Assembly: GCA_964651535.1 (NCBI GenBank)
Contig: CAZYYE010000010.1
Location: 1-5,814, forward strand
Direction of reading: 5' to 3'
From: Terrimesophilobacter sp964651535
Lineage (GTDB): Bacteria; Actinomycetota; Actinomycetes; Actinomycetales; Microbacteriaceae
DNA: 5,814 nt
The notes under the pieces were generated by a model. It saw nothing but the letters and a program-made list of their open reading frames with translations. It did no database searches and had not been told where the DNA came from. Shown here piece by piece: positions 1 through 5,786 of this stretch; position 1 is the stretch's first letter; each line of letters opens with the position of its first letter. Position numbers and translations under genes: made by a program.

Positions 1-291
1 CCGATGGGGCCAACGACCCGCAGCCGGCCCACATAAGCCGAAGTGGAGTCGGCCGGTTGCTTTGCTTTGTGACCTCTCTGCTCGGTTACCTGCCGGATGG
101 GCGACGTGTGAGCGGATGACAGCAACGGGTCGGAAGTTCTCGTTCGCGCGACGGGGAAGCTGACGCACGCCTCACCCGAGCGCCTGAGCGACGGGTAACC
201 GGCCGATTGCGGCCGCACACGGGACCGCTGGTGAATGACGGGTGAGGCCGAAGCCTTGTCGGTGAGCAGTCGTCACGAACGGCCGGTCTAG

Positions 292-331
292 GCTGACAGG
301 CGACATTCGCCTTCACCCACCCACTGTCAGC
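292..331. repeat. Inverted repeat with a nested small hairpin
   Basis: GCTGACAG (292-299) is matched perfectly in inverted orientation by CTGTCAGC (324-331). The interval contains a second, tight palindrome, AGGCGA (298-303) against TCGCCT (307-312) with a 3-base loop, which overlaps the outer arm by two bases. The sequence is directly visible; its role is unknown. No T-run follows, so it does not read as an intrinsic terminator. It may belong to a dispersed intergenic repeat. Confidence 0.5.
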
Positions 332-422
332 TATCGACCTAAACCAGATCTATCTGTGAACTCGCAAATAGGTCTGCCGCGGCGGTCTGCAATTTCATTA
401 GCTTGGTCGCACTTGGCGGCGT

Positions 423-453
423 TCCCAGCGCCTCCGCTCAACGTGCGCTGGGA
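423..453. repeat. Perfect 9-bp inverted repeat (stem-loop)
   Basis: TCCCAGCGC (423-431) pairs perfectly with GCGCTGGGA (445-453) around a 13-base spacer. This is the longest perfect stem seen in the left non-coding region. No T-tract follows on either side, so a standard intrinsic terminator is unlikely. It could end transcription of a gene lying to the left by another route, form a structured RNA, or be an arm of a dispersed repeat. I tested an integron attC reading and found no proper core sites. Confidence 0.5.
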
Positions 454-634
454 GATTGACGCGGTCTTCCGGTTCGAGCGCACGCGATAGCTCCCTTTGG
501 GCCGCAAGGGCCTACAGCACGCGACCTGCGGCAGGCTTTATCGGCGCAGGTATCGACTCGATCGTCATCAGTATCTCAAGGCTGTGTCGGCTACCTCCAG
601 AGCGCAAAGGGTCTGGCACTGTTTCCAGCTTGGG

Positions 635-663
635 TTTTGTTGTCTGATTCCGGAACGTAATAC
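635..663 (+). promoter_or_regulatory. Weak candidate promoter for the defence operon
   Basis: A TAATAC hexamer at 658-663 resembles a sigma-70 -10 box. A poor -35 (TTTTGT, 635-640) lies 17 bases upstream. Transcription would begin near 670, about 65 bases before the first gene, which places the hairpin at 675-696 at the start of the mRNA. The -35 match is weak, and the assignment rests on position and the -10 only. Confidence 0.25.
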
Positions 664-674
664 CATTGACTACG

Positions 675-696
675 CCGCGCTTCGTGGCGAGCGCGG
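675..696 (+). promoter_or_regulatory. Perfect inverted repeat in the operon leader
   Basis: CCGCGCT (675-681) and AGCGCGG (690-696) form a perfect 7-bp, almost all G-C stem with an 8-base loop. It lies 39 bases upstream of the first gene's ATG and just downstream of the -10-like TAATAC. It could be a repressor operator or a 5'-leader RNA hairpin affecting translation or mRNA stability. The symmetry is seen; the regulatory role is inferred from position. Confidence 0.4.
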
Positions 697-725
697 AGCC
701 GCTTGGCGACAGATAACCAAAATGG

Positions 726-730
726 GGAGG
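726..730 (+). promoter_or_regulatory. Ribosome binding site that fixes the gene 1 start
   Basis: GGAGG, inside a longer G-rich run, sits 5 bases before the ATG at 736. An in-frame TTG at 703 would add 11 residues but has no comparable Shine-Dalgarno sequence. The ATG is therefore preferred. Confidence 0.75.
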
Positions 731-735
731 GGGCC

Positions 736-2196
736 ATGGCAAGTGCTCCTGAAAGGAACACGGACGACCGCCTCGACGTGGATGCTAGCGAGGCGCCGGA
801 CGAGGAGCCCCAGGCGCTCGACTCCGCAGAGGAGTGCCTGGTTAGCCTCGACGTGATCGAGGTGGACGGTGAAGAGCTCGCGGAGGTGTTCGCCCACGGG
901 GATGCTTCGAGGGATACCGGCAGCCCAGAGCCACGCAAGGAGCTGCTGGCGCACGTCAGTCCCAATGAGCTCACCATGTTCCCGAGGGTGTCGGCCGCTT
1001 ACCGCTCCACGTTCCTCGAACCCAAATACGACCAGATCGTCAGGATCCGCATACCGGGCGATTGGAAGGTCCCTCAGAGCATCTGCGAATTCGAAGAACT
1101 GCTCGAAGCGCTTCCCGTGGGCTTCTCGCGGCGCGCGTCGCGGGGCCTTGGGCTCAAGTGGGAGAATCGACTAATCATCGAGGCAATCGAAGGCTCGACG
1201 ACGGCGACCGAGCTCCAGTTGGTCGAAGGCGACGACGCCTCGATCTCGGGCGAAACCTTCACGCTTGGACGACGTCTGTTCGACCGCGTGCGCAAGGGGA
1301 TGGCGCAGATCGGACGGCGCTCGCAAGCTCGGGCGCTCCAGGACCGGCGGCTCTTGGCATACAATGAAATAATGCACTCGATCGACGAGGAGCTTTTCCC
1401 GAAGTTGTATCGACAGGCCAGACCCGGCGAGATCTTCGAGTTGGCACAGCTAAGCACCCGGGACCGCCGGCGCGACGAACGCGATCGGGCTGCCGCCACA
1501 GATCTCGTCCGGCAAGACGCTCCGCAGATCGCACGAGAGAACCCCCGCGCGCTGCTGGAGCTGAGGTCAGAAATCGAGCGTGTGACGCTCGCAGAGTTGA
1601 TCGCCCGCTTCGAGGCACTGCTCGATCGGAACCCGGACGAGCGAGTCTGGCAGACGTTCTTCGAAACGCACCCGTTCGTCCTGAGTATCGCCTTCCCCCA
1701 CCCGGTGCTGCTGATCGGGGGACAAGCGCACGTAGGCGGGACGACGATCGACGGCAGGGGCGAGAGCATCACCGACTTCCTGTTCCGGCAGGGACTCACC
1801 GGCGCGGTGGCGATTGTGGAGATTAAGACGGCCCGCACGCGCCTGCTTCAGAACACGCCCTTCCGCGGGACCATGCACGCCGCGCACGCCGACCTGTGCG
1901 CTGCGATCTCTCAAACGCTGGACCAGCGCGCAGAACTCACCGCGAACTTTCACGCGCGCGCCCGACACCCCAGCATGGAGGGAACGCACGTGGGGCACGT
2001 CCATTGTCTTGTGGTAGCCGGAAGGAATCCAGAGACCGCCGATATGCGCCGCTCCCTCGATCTGTTCCGCAGCGCGACGAAGGACGTGGCCGTGGTCACG
2101 TTCGACGAGCTGCTGGAGAAGCTGCGGGCCATCCATCGGGCGATGTCGGCCGACAGCGTGGGCGCCGAAGCGGCCGGGCCCGACGCGAGACACTAA
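736..2196 (+). CDS. sduA: Shedu-type DUF4263 nuclease, first gene of the defence operon
   Basis: The 486-residue protein is expected to act in the cytoplasm as a PD-(D/E)XK DNA nuclease in anti-phage defence. Residues 1-70 are acidic and low in complexity, probably disordered. Residues 80-240 form a domain I do not recognise, including WENRLIIEAIE near 142. Residues 240-298 are a highly charged, probably helical linker (RDRRRDERDR near 242). The C-terminal part, about 300-460, carries the DUF4263 signature. It shows VWQTFFETHPFVL (304-316), a GG-rich turn, TDF with catalytic Asp347, VEIK with Glu362 and Lys364, and AISQ ending at Gln393. A hydrophobic strand, HCLVVAGR, follows at 423. All expected active-site residues are present. 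Shedu proteins have variable N-terminal domains thought to sense the target; the novelty here would lie there. Gene 2 follows after 24 bases. The nuclease-domain call is firm. Whether it works alone or with genes 2 and 3 is inference. Confidence 0.85.
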   Translation: MASAPERNTDDRLDVDASEAPDEEPQALDSAEECLVSLDVIEVDGEELAEVFAHGDASRDTGSPEPRKELLAHVSPNELTMFPRVSAAYRSTFLEPKYDQIVRIRIPGDWKVPQSICEFEELLEALPVGFSRRASRGLGLKWENRLIIEAIEGSTTATELQLVEGDDASISGETFTLGRRLFDRVRKGMAQIGRRSQARALQDRRLLAYNEIMHSIDEELFPKLYRQARPGEIFELAQLSTRDRRRDERDRAAATDLVRQDAPQIARENPRALLELRSEIERVTLAELIARFEALLDRNPDERVWQTFFETHPFVLSIAFPHPVLLIGGQAHVGGTTIDGRGESITDFLFRQGLTGAVAIVEIKTARTRLLQNTPFRGTMHAAHADLCAAISQTLDQRAELTANFHARARHPSMEGTHVGHVHCLVVAGRNPETADMRRSLDLFRSATKDVAVVTFDELLEKLRAIHRAMSADSVGAEAAGPDARH

Positions 2197-2208
2197 CAAC
2201 GAACCGGG

Positions 2209-2213
2209 GGAGG
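2209..2213 (+). promoter_or_regulatory. Strong ribosome binding site for gajA
   Basis: GGAGG within a longer purine run (2206-2215) lies 7 bases before the ATG at 2221, in the 24-base gap after the gene 1 stop. It supports both the start choice and efficient independent initiation within a shared mRNA. Confidence 0.75.
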
Positions 2214-2220
2214 AGAGGCG

Positions 2221-3792
2221 ATGCCCGCCATCACGAAAGTCGTTCTTCGGAACTTCAAGCGATTCGACAAGTTGGACCTGCTGCTGAAGCCGGGGCTCAA
2301 CGTCCTGCTCGGAGACAACGAGGCGGGAAAGAGTAGTGTGCTGCTGGCCATCGACCTGGCTCTGAGCGCTAGCCGGTCGAAGGTCGAGTCGCTGGGCGTC
2401 GAAGCGCTCCTGAACGCCGCTGCGGTCGACCGCTTCATGGGCAGCCGCCGCCTGGTCGCGGATTTGCCGAAAGCGCTCGTGGAGATATTCCTGACGGAGG
2501 GGGCCGACCCTTCCCTGAATGGAAGGAACAATGTCGACAGAAGGGAGTGCGACGGCATCAAGATGGAAATCGCGGTGCCTCGCGAGCTGCAGGACGAAGT
2601 CAAGGAGCTGCTGCAGGATCCCGATGCACCCTTCCCCTTCGAATACTATGCACCGCGCTTTGCGACGTTCGCCGAGGATTCGCAGATTGCGTTCAAGAAG
2701 CATGTGCGCCACCTGCTGCTGGATAGCTCGCGCATTGACAGCGAGCAAGCCACCCGCATCTACACGCAGTCGCTCTTCTCGGTGAACGCCGACGCGAAGG
2801 CCCGAAGCAGGCTGGAGAGCTCATACCGTAAAGCGAAGGACGAGTTTCGTGACGCGCACCTGAAAGAGATCAACGAAGTGCTGACCGACTACACGTTCGG
2901 CGTGCGTACGAGCTCGAAGACGAACCTCGGGACTGACCTCGTCATCTTGGAGGACCAGCTGCCGCTCGACGTACGCGGCAAGGGCAGGCAGTGCTTTGTC
3001 AAGACCAGCTTCGCACTGCGCCGCGGCGGCGAAGGTACCCAGCCGCTCCACCTGCTGCTGCTCGAAGAGCCCGAGAACCATCTCAGCCACTCGCAGATGC
3101 GAAAGCTCGTCGAACGCCTCTCGCAAGCCGAGGGGCGGCAACTCCTCGTGGCGACCCACAGCAGCATGATCTGCTCACGGCTCGACCTTCGTAAGGCAGC
3201 CCTGTTGGGGACCGACCCCGCCAAGCGCGGCGCACTGTCGGATCTGAGCGAGTCGACAGCGAAGTTCTTCATGAAAGCGCCGGACAACAACGTGCTGCAG
3301 TTCGTGTTGTCGAAGAAGGTAATTCTGGTCGAGGGCGACGCTGAGTTCATCCTGTTCGAGGAGCTCTATGCCAAGCACGCCAAGGGGAGCACGCTCGCGG
3401 AGGACGGCGTTCACGTCATCTCGGTAGGCGGAACCAGTTTCAAGCGTTATCTAGAACTCGCGAGGCTCTTGGGGGTCCGGGTCGCTGTTGTGCGCGACAA
3501 CGACAAGCACTGGCAGAAGAATTGCGTAGACAACTACGCGGAGTTCCGCATGGACAACGCTCGCGTATTCGCGGATCCAGACGACGCTCGGAGCACGTTC
3601 GAGGTCTGCCTCTATGAGGACAACAAGGAGCTCTGTGACCAGCTGTTCGGAACTTCGCGCAAATCGCTCAGCGTGCTCGACTACATGCTGGCGAACAAGG
3701 CCGATGTCGCCTTCGAGCTCCTCGACAAGGGCGCCACGGAGCTCCGCGCGCCCAAATACATCCAGGACGCGATCGCGTGGATAAGACAGTGA
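2221..3792 (+). CDS. gajA: OLD-family ATPase-TOPRIM endonuclease, GajA-like
   Basis: This 523-residue protein is the nuclease core of a Gabija-like system: an ABC-type ATPase joined to a metal-dependent TOPRIM DNA-cleaving domain. N-terminal strands with NFKRF (11-15) lead to Walker A, GDNEAGKSS (31-39). A middle segment of about 60-230 probably holds the helical dimerisation insertion. A signature-like RGKGRQ lies at 252-257. Walker B is LLLLEEPENHLS (278-289, catalytic Glu282/Glu283), and the switch histidine is His313 in ATHSS. The TOPRIM domain starts at VILVEGDAEFILFEELY (367-383, Glu371). It continues through VISVGGTSF (399-407) and the acidic pair in VVRDNDKH (Asp426, Asp428), to Glu461 and a C-terminal NKADVAFEL (Lys493) and PKYIQDAIAWI, typical of class 2 OLD proteins. 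The length is close to, slightly below, that of known GajA proteins. All key residues appear intact. In canonical Gabija, nucleotide depletion releases cleavage. The helicase gene overlaps its 3' end. Confidence 0.92.
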   Translation: MPAITKVVLRNFKRFDKLDLLLKPGLNVLLGDNEAGKSSVLLAIDLALSASRSKVESLGVEALLNAAAVDRFMGSRRLVADLPKALVEIFLTEGADPSLNGRNNVDRRECDGIKMEIAVPRELQDEVKELLQDPDAPFPFEYYAPRFATFAEDSQIAFKKHVRHLLLDSSRIDSEQATRIYTQSLFSVNADAKARSRLESSYRKAKDEFRDAHLKEINEVLTDYTFGVRTSSKTNLGTDLVILEDQLPLDVRGKGRQCFVKTSFALRRGGEGTQPLHLLLLEEPENHLSHSQMRKLVERLSQAEGRQLLVATHSSMICSRLDLRKAALLGTDPAKRGALSDLSESTAKFFMKAPDNNVLQFVLSKKVILVEGDAEFILFEELYAKHAKGSTLAEDGVHVISVGGTSFKRYLELARLLGVRVAVVRDNDKHWQKNCVDNYAEFRMDNARVFADPDDARSTFEVCLYEDNKELCDQLFGTSRKSLSVLDYMLANKADVAFELLDKGATELRAPKYIQDAIAWIRQ

Positions 3793-4811
3793 CCTTCGCG
3801 GTGGCCGGCTCGGGAAAGACCCGCAGCATCGTCGAGCAGATTGACCCGTCGCGGCGCTCCTTGGTCATCACATACACGACCAACACCGAGGACGACCTGC
3901 GCCGACGGATCGCGAACAGGTTTGACGGCCGAGACGCTGCCGTCACGGTCGACACCTATTTTTCGTTCCTGAACAGCTTCTGCTACAAGCCCTTGCTGCA
4001 GCAGGACATGCAGAGTCGGGGCATTTCGTTTTCGGCCCCATCGCAGACATCAAGCCGCATGCCGTTATCTAGCAAGCTGCGCTACATGCATGGCGATCGG
4101 ATCTACCACTGCCGGATGGCCAAGCTTCTTGCGGTGAAAGGATGTTACGAGGTCGTTCGCGAGAGGCTCGACAGGTACTACGACGACATCTATGTGGACG
4201 AAGTCCAGGACTTCGGAGGGCACGACTTCAACTTTCTCCTGGAGATCGCGCAGGCGCATGCGCGCTTCCGGCTGGTGGGCGACTTCTATCAGTACACCTT
4301 TGCGACGAGCCACGATGGCAACGTCAACAAGTCGTTACACGGCGATTACGACGAGTATCGCGCGAGATTCGCCAAGGCGGGGTTCAAGGTCGACACCACG
4401 ACGCTCGGCGCGAGCCATCGCTGCGGGCCAGCGGTCTGTGACTACATCACCAAAACGCTCGGCATCCAGATCGCCGCCGCCAGCGCGAGTGCTGCGCGTG
4501 TGGAGGTCGTCGAGTCCCAGGGCGACGTCGATCGGCTTCACTCCGACCAGAAGACAGTAAAGCTGTTTCTGGAGCAACACTGGCTCTACGGCTGTCACTC
4601 GCACAACTGGGGCGCCTGCAAGGGCCTCGACCACTATGAGGATGTTTGCGTCGCGCTTAACCCCACCAGCTGGGCCCTGCTCTTGCGCGGTGAGCTCGCG
4701 CAGGCGAAGCCGATCATCCGCAATAAACTTTATGTTGCATTCTCCCGAGCTCGTGGAAATCTCTTTCTAGCACCCGAGTCATTGTTTAAGAAACACCGCT
4801 CTGGCACCTGA
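3777..4811 (+). CDS. gajB: Compact UvrD-like SF1 helicase, GajB-like
   Basis: A 344-residue UvrD-type ATPase is the expected partner of the adjacent OLD nuclease. The motifs appear in order: I, AVAGSGKT (8-15); Ia, ITYTTNTEDDL (31-41); II, IYVDEVQDF (138-146); III, RLVGDFYQYTF (165-175); IV-like, SHRCGPAV (213-220); V, NWGACKGLDHYEDV (277-290); and VI, NKLYVAFSRAR (316-326). Walker A begins almost at the N-terminus, so the Q-motif seen in UvrD is absent. The spacing leaves no room for full 1B and 2B subdomains, and canonical GajB is clearly longer. This may be a naturally short subfamily linked to OLD nucleases rather than a truncation, because motif VI is complete and the stop follows naturally. 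The GTG at 3777 has AGGA 9 bases upstream and overlaps gajA by 16 bases. An in-frame GTG at 3789 would give a 4-base GTGA overlap and lose only four residues. Either way translational coupling is likely. Confidence 0.88.
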   Translation: MDKTVTFAVAGSGKTRSIVEQIDPSRRSLVITYTTNTEDDLRRRIANRFDGRDAAVTVDTYFSFLNSFCYKPLLQQDMQSRGISFSAPSQTSSRMPLSSKLRYMHGDRIYHCRMAKLLAVKGCYEVVRERLDRYYDDIYVDEVQDFGGHDFNFLLEIAQAHARFRLVGDFYQYTFATSHDGNVNKSLHGDYDEYRARFAKAGFKVDTTTLGASHRCGPAVCDYITKTLGIQIAAASASAARVEVVESQGDVDRLHSDQKTVKLFLEQHWLYGCHSHNWGACKGLDHYEDVCVALNPTSWALLLRGELAQAKPIIRNKLYVAFSRARGNLFLAPESLFKKHRSGT

Positions 4812-4940
4812 GGCGCTATTTCTACCGTGCTTGGCATCATCTCCGACCTAGATGTCTGTTTATTTGGCCGACAGCGACCAAACCACGCCCGGACCCTGGC
4901 TGACCTCTACCGCTGCACTGCCGACGATGGGCCTGGAAAC

Positions 4941-5036
4941 CTGACGGTCTCTTCAGGGTCGGGATGCGACTGACGTCTCTTCGAGTTCATCGCCGGCAAG
5001 CGGTCGTTGATACTTCAATTCCCGGAAGCAGTCGTT
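4941..5036 (+). repeat. Two pairs of imperfect direct repeats
   Basis: The first pair is CTGACGGTCTCTTC (4941-4954) and CTGACGTCTCTTC (4970-4982), identical apart from one extra G and set 29 bases apart. The second is CCGGCAAGCGGTCGTT (4993-5008) and CCGGAAGCAGTCGTT (5022-5036), also 29 bases apart, differing by one base and one gap. The shared 29-base offset is striking, but spacer content is not conserved and there are only two units each. No CRISPR-like regularity follows. Confidence 0.45.
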
Positions 5037-5059
5037 CGTCGTCGAGTGCTGACGATCCG

Positions 5060-5081
5060 GCCGTTCTGACTTGCGAACGGC
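5060..5081. repeat. Perfect 7-bp stem-loop
   Basis: GCCGTTC (5060-5066) and GAACGGC (5075-5081) are perfect inverted arms around an 8-base loop. The left arm extends into CCGGCCGTTC (5057-5066), the exact reverse complement of GAACGGCCGG at 277-286 in the left flank. No T-tract follows. The structure is visible; a function is not. Confidence 0.45.
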
Positions 5082-5236
5082 GGACGGCAGCTCTCCGAGA
5101 ACCAGTGATGTTTCAGTTGAGAGTCGCTCGAAAGTCACCGGCCATTGCTCCCCGCCATTAGGTGCCGACAGAAAGGGCAGGTCTGCGGGCCACTGCGTCC
5201 ACTCCCTCTACCTTGACTGCCAGGCGAAAGAATCAC

Positions 5237-5264
5237 TTGTCACTCCGGGAGGCGTCCATATAAG
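5237..5264 (+). promoter_or_regulatory. Sigma-70-like promoter
   Basis: TTGTCA (5237-5242) and TATAAG (5259-5264) each match the consensus -35 and -10 boxes at five of six positions, with a 16-base spacer. Initiation would be near 5271, about 190 bases before the ATG of the small gene at 5462. It either drives that gene through a long leader or produces a separate short RNA. This is the best promoter match I found in the window. Confidence 0.45.
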
Positions 5265-5398
5265 GGCTTCCATAGGAATTACCGCAGTTCGGTCGGTCTG
5301 AACGCTCCTGCACCGGATGAGGTACGAAATCAAAGCAATTGCCATGCGCACACCTTACCAAAGTCGGGGTGATACGCATTTTTTGGGGCGCCATTGTC

Positions 5399-5404
5399 TA
5401 TACT
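5399..5404 (+). promoter_or_regulatory. Possible second -10 box close to the small gene
   Basis: TATACT at 5399-5404 is a five-of-six match to a sigma-70 -10 box, 57 bases upstream of the ATG at 5462. The region where the -35 should lie is only T-rich (around 5379-5384) and a poor match. It would give a conventional short leader if active. It is weaker than the candidate at 5237-5264. Confidence 0.2.
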
Positions 5405-5450
5405 GATCCAGTTGCTACTTCAAAGCCGCGGGCGCAAGCCTATTTCGCAG

Positions 5451-5456
5451 AAGGGG
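5451..5456 (+). promoter_or_regulatory. Ribosome binding site that fixes the small gene start
   Basis: AAGGGG lies 5 bases before the ATG at 5462. The frame stays open upstream to a TTG at 5339, but that position has no Shine-Dalgarno sequence and the added 41 residues look non-coding. The ATG is preferred. Confidence 0.55.
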
Positions 5457-5461
5457 TAATC

Positions 5462-5773
5462 ATGTCTGATGTCGCCGATCCGGAATCTGTTGATAACGGC
5501 CAGCCTCATGAAGAGATTGACAACATCACCATATTCTCTGGATGTGTTTCCGAATTCCTCGACACGCTCTGGAAAGCGTTTCCTCTTCCGGCGGGGTTAA
5601 GTCCTTCGAATGTTAGTGAGGAGTTTTACGCTCATCTGAAAGAGGGCACTACTGCAAGAGTCATCACAAGCGACGAGCCTGATTACGAGGAATACATTAG
5701 CTACGGCGTGTCCGCGCACCATTTTCAATACGGGCACCCTCCACTCAGCTCAGGCGCGCTAGGGAAGCGCTGA
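5462..5773 (+). CDS. Small acidic hypothetical protein
   Basis: I do not recognise this 103-residue protein. It opens with an acidic, polar stretch (MSDVADPES), followed by a likely helix (CVSEFLDTLWKAF, near 28-40). A proline-containing turn leads to a second likely helix, SEEFYAHLKEG. The second half holds acidic and aromatic residues (EPDYEEYISYG near 74-84). No signal peptide, membrane segment or catalytic motif is evident, so a soluble cytoplasmic product is likely. Its G+C is visibly lower (about half in a sampled stretch) than in the defence operon, suggesting separate acquisition. It is separated from the helicase gene by 650 bases and has its own promoter candidates, so it is probably not part of the operon. 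It could be a complete small gene or the surviving start of a longer one. A good ribosome site and biased composition support coding. Confidence 0.5.
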   Translation: MSDVADPESVDNGQPHEEIDNITIFSGCVSEFLDTLWKAFPLPAGLSPSNVSEEFYAHLKEGTTARVITSDEPDYEEYISYGVSAHHFQYGHPPLSSGALGKR

Positions 5774-5786
5774 AGTAATCGCTTCC
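5763..5786 (+). terminator. Stem-loop across the small gene's stop codon
   Basis: GGAAGCG (5763-5769) and CGCTTCC (5780-5786) form a perfect 7-bp stem whose 10-base loop contains the TGA stop at 5771-5773. The position fits a transcription-ending or mRNA-protecting 3' hairpin. No T-run follows, so a classical intrinsic terminator is not supported. Confidence 0.3.

Larger units (their letters stand above)
1..735. other. Left non-coding region with short inverted repeats
   Basis: No reading frame here looks like a real protein: those present are short, rich in Arg, Ser and Pro, and lack ribosome sites. I recognised no tRNA, insertion-sequence end or integrase. The stretch contains several perfect short inverted repeats (annotated separately at 292-331, 423-453 and 675-696). 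It also has a direct repeat GGTCTGC at 371-377 and 384-390, and the pair CGGTTACC (83-90) and GGTAACCG (194-201) in inverted orientation. Some words recur in the right-hand non-coding region, for example AGCAGTCGT at 265-273 and 5027-5035. I infer decayed or repetitive accessory DNA next to the defence operon, with the operon promoter probably in the last 100 bases. Confidence 0.6.
4812..5461. other. Right non-coding region with short degenerate repeats
   Basis: I see no supportable gene in these 650 bases; the open frames are short, Ser/Arg-rich and lack ribosome sites. No clear terminator follows the helicase gene. Direct repeats are visible: CTGACGGTCTCTTC (4941-4954) with CTGACGTCTCTTC (4970-4982), and CCGGCAAGCGGTCGTT (4993-5008) with CCGGAAGCAGTCGTT (5022-5036). 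A hairpin lies at 5060-5081 and a promoter-like pair at 5237-5264. From memory, words of this style occur in dispersed intergenic sequence of high-GC proteobacteria, but I cannot name a family. I read the stretch as decayed repetitive accessory DNA. Confidence 0.55.

Noticed and set aside
86..647. Short frames in the left non-coding region (minus strand 86-316, plus strand 456-647)
   Set aside because: Their composition is skewed to Arg, Ser and Pro, there is no domain signal or ribosome site, and their position over inverted repeats argues against coding.
671..720. Integron attC-like site at the hairpin before gene 1
   Set aside because: The centre superficially resembles an attC stem, but matching RYYYAAC and GTTRRRY core sites are absent, as is an integrase gene.
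703..735. Upstream TTG start for gene 1
   Set aside because: It is in frame but lacks a Shine-Dalgarno sequence, while the ATG at 736 has GGAGG at ideal spacing.
1567..2748. A 393-codon open frame on the minus strand across the ends of genes 1 and 2
   Set aside because: It runs antisense to two genes with full sets of conserved motifs, shows no domain of its own, and is the kind of shadow frame expected in high-GC coding DNA. The 254-codon minus-strand frame at 1074-1838 is rejected for the same reason.
4941..5036. CRISPR array suggested by the 29-base repeat offset
   Set aside because: Only two copies of each of two different words are present, with no constant repeat unit alternating with unique spacers and no cas gene.
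4953..5301. Short open frames on both strands in the right non-coding region
   Set aside because: They are short and Ser/Arg-rich, overlap each other, lack ribosome sites and fall within repeat-like sequence.
5317..5406. A 29-residue frame in the leader of the small gene (possible leader peptide)
   Set aside because: There is no convincing ribosome site and no attenuator-like codon run or paired hairpins.
5339..5461. Upstream TTG start extending the small gene by 41 residues
   Set aside because: It has no ribosome site, and the added residues overlap promoter-like sequence. The ATG at 5462 has AAGGGG 5 bases upstream.
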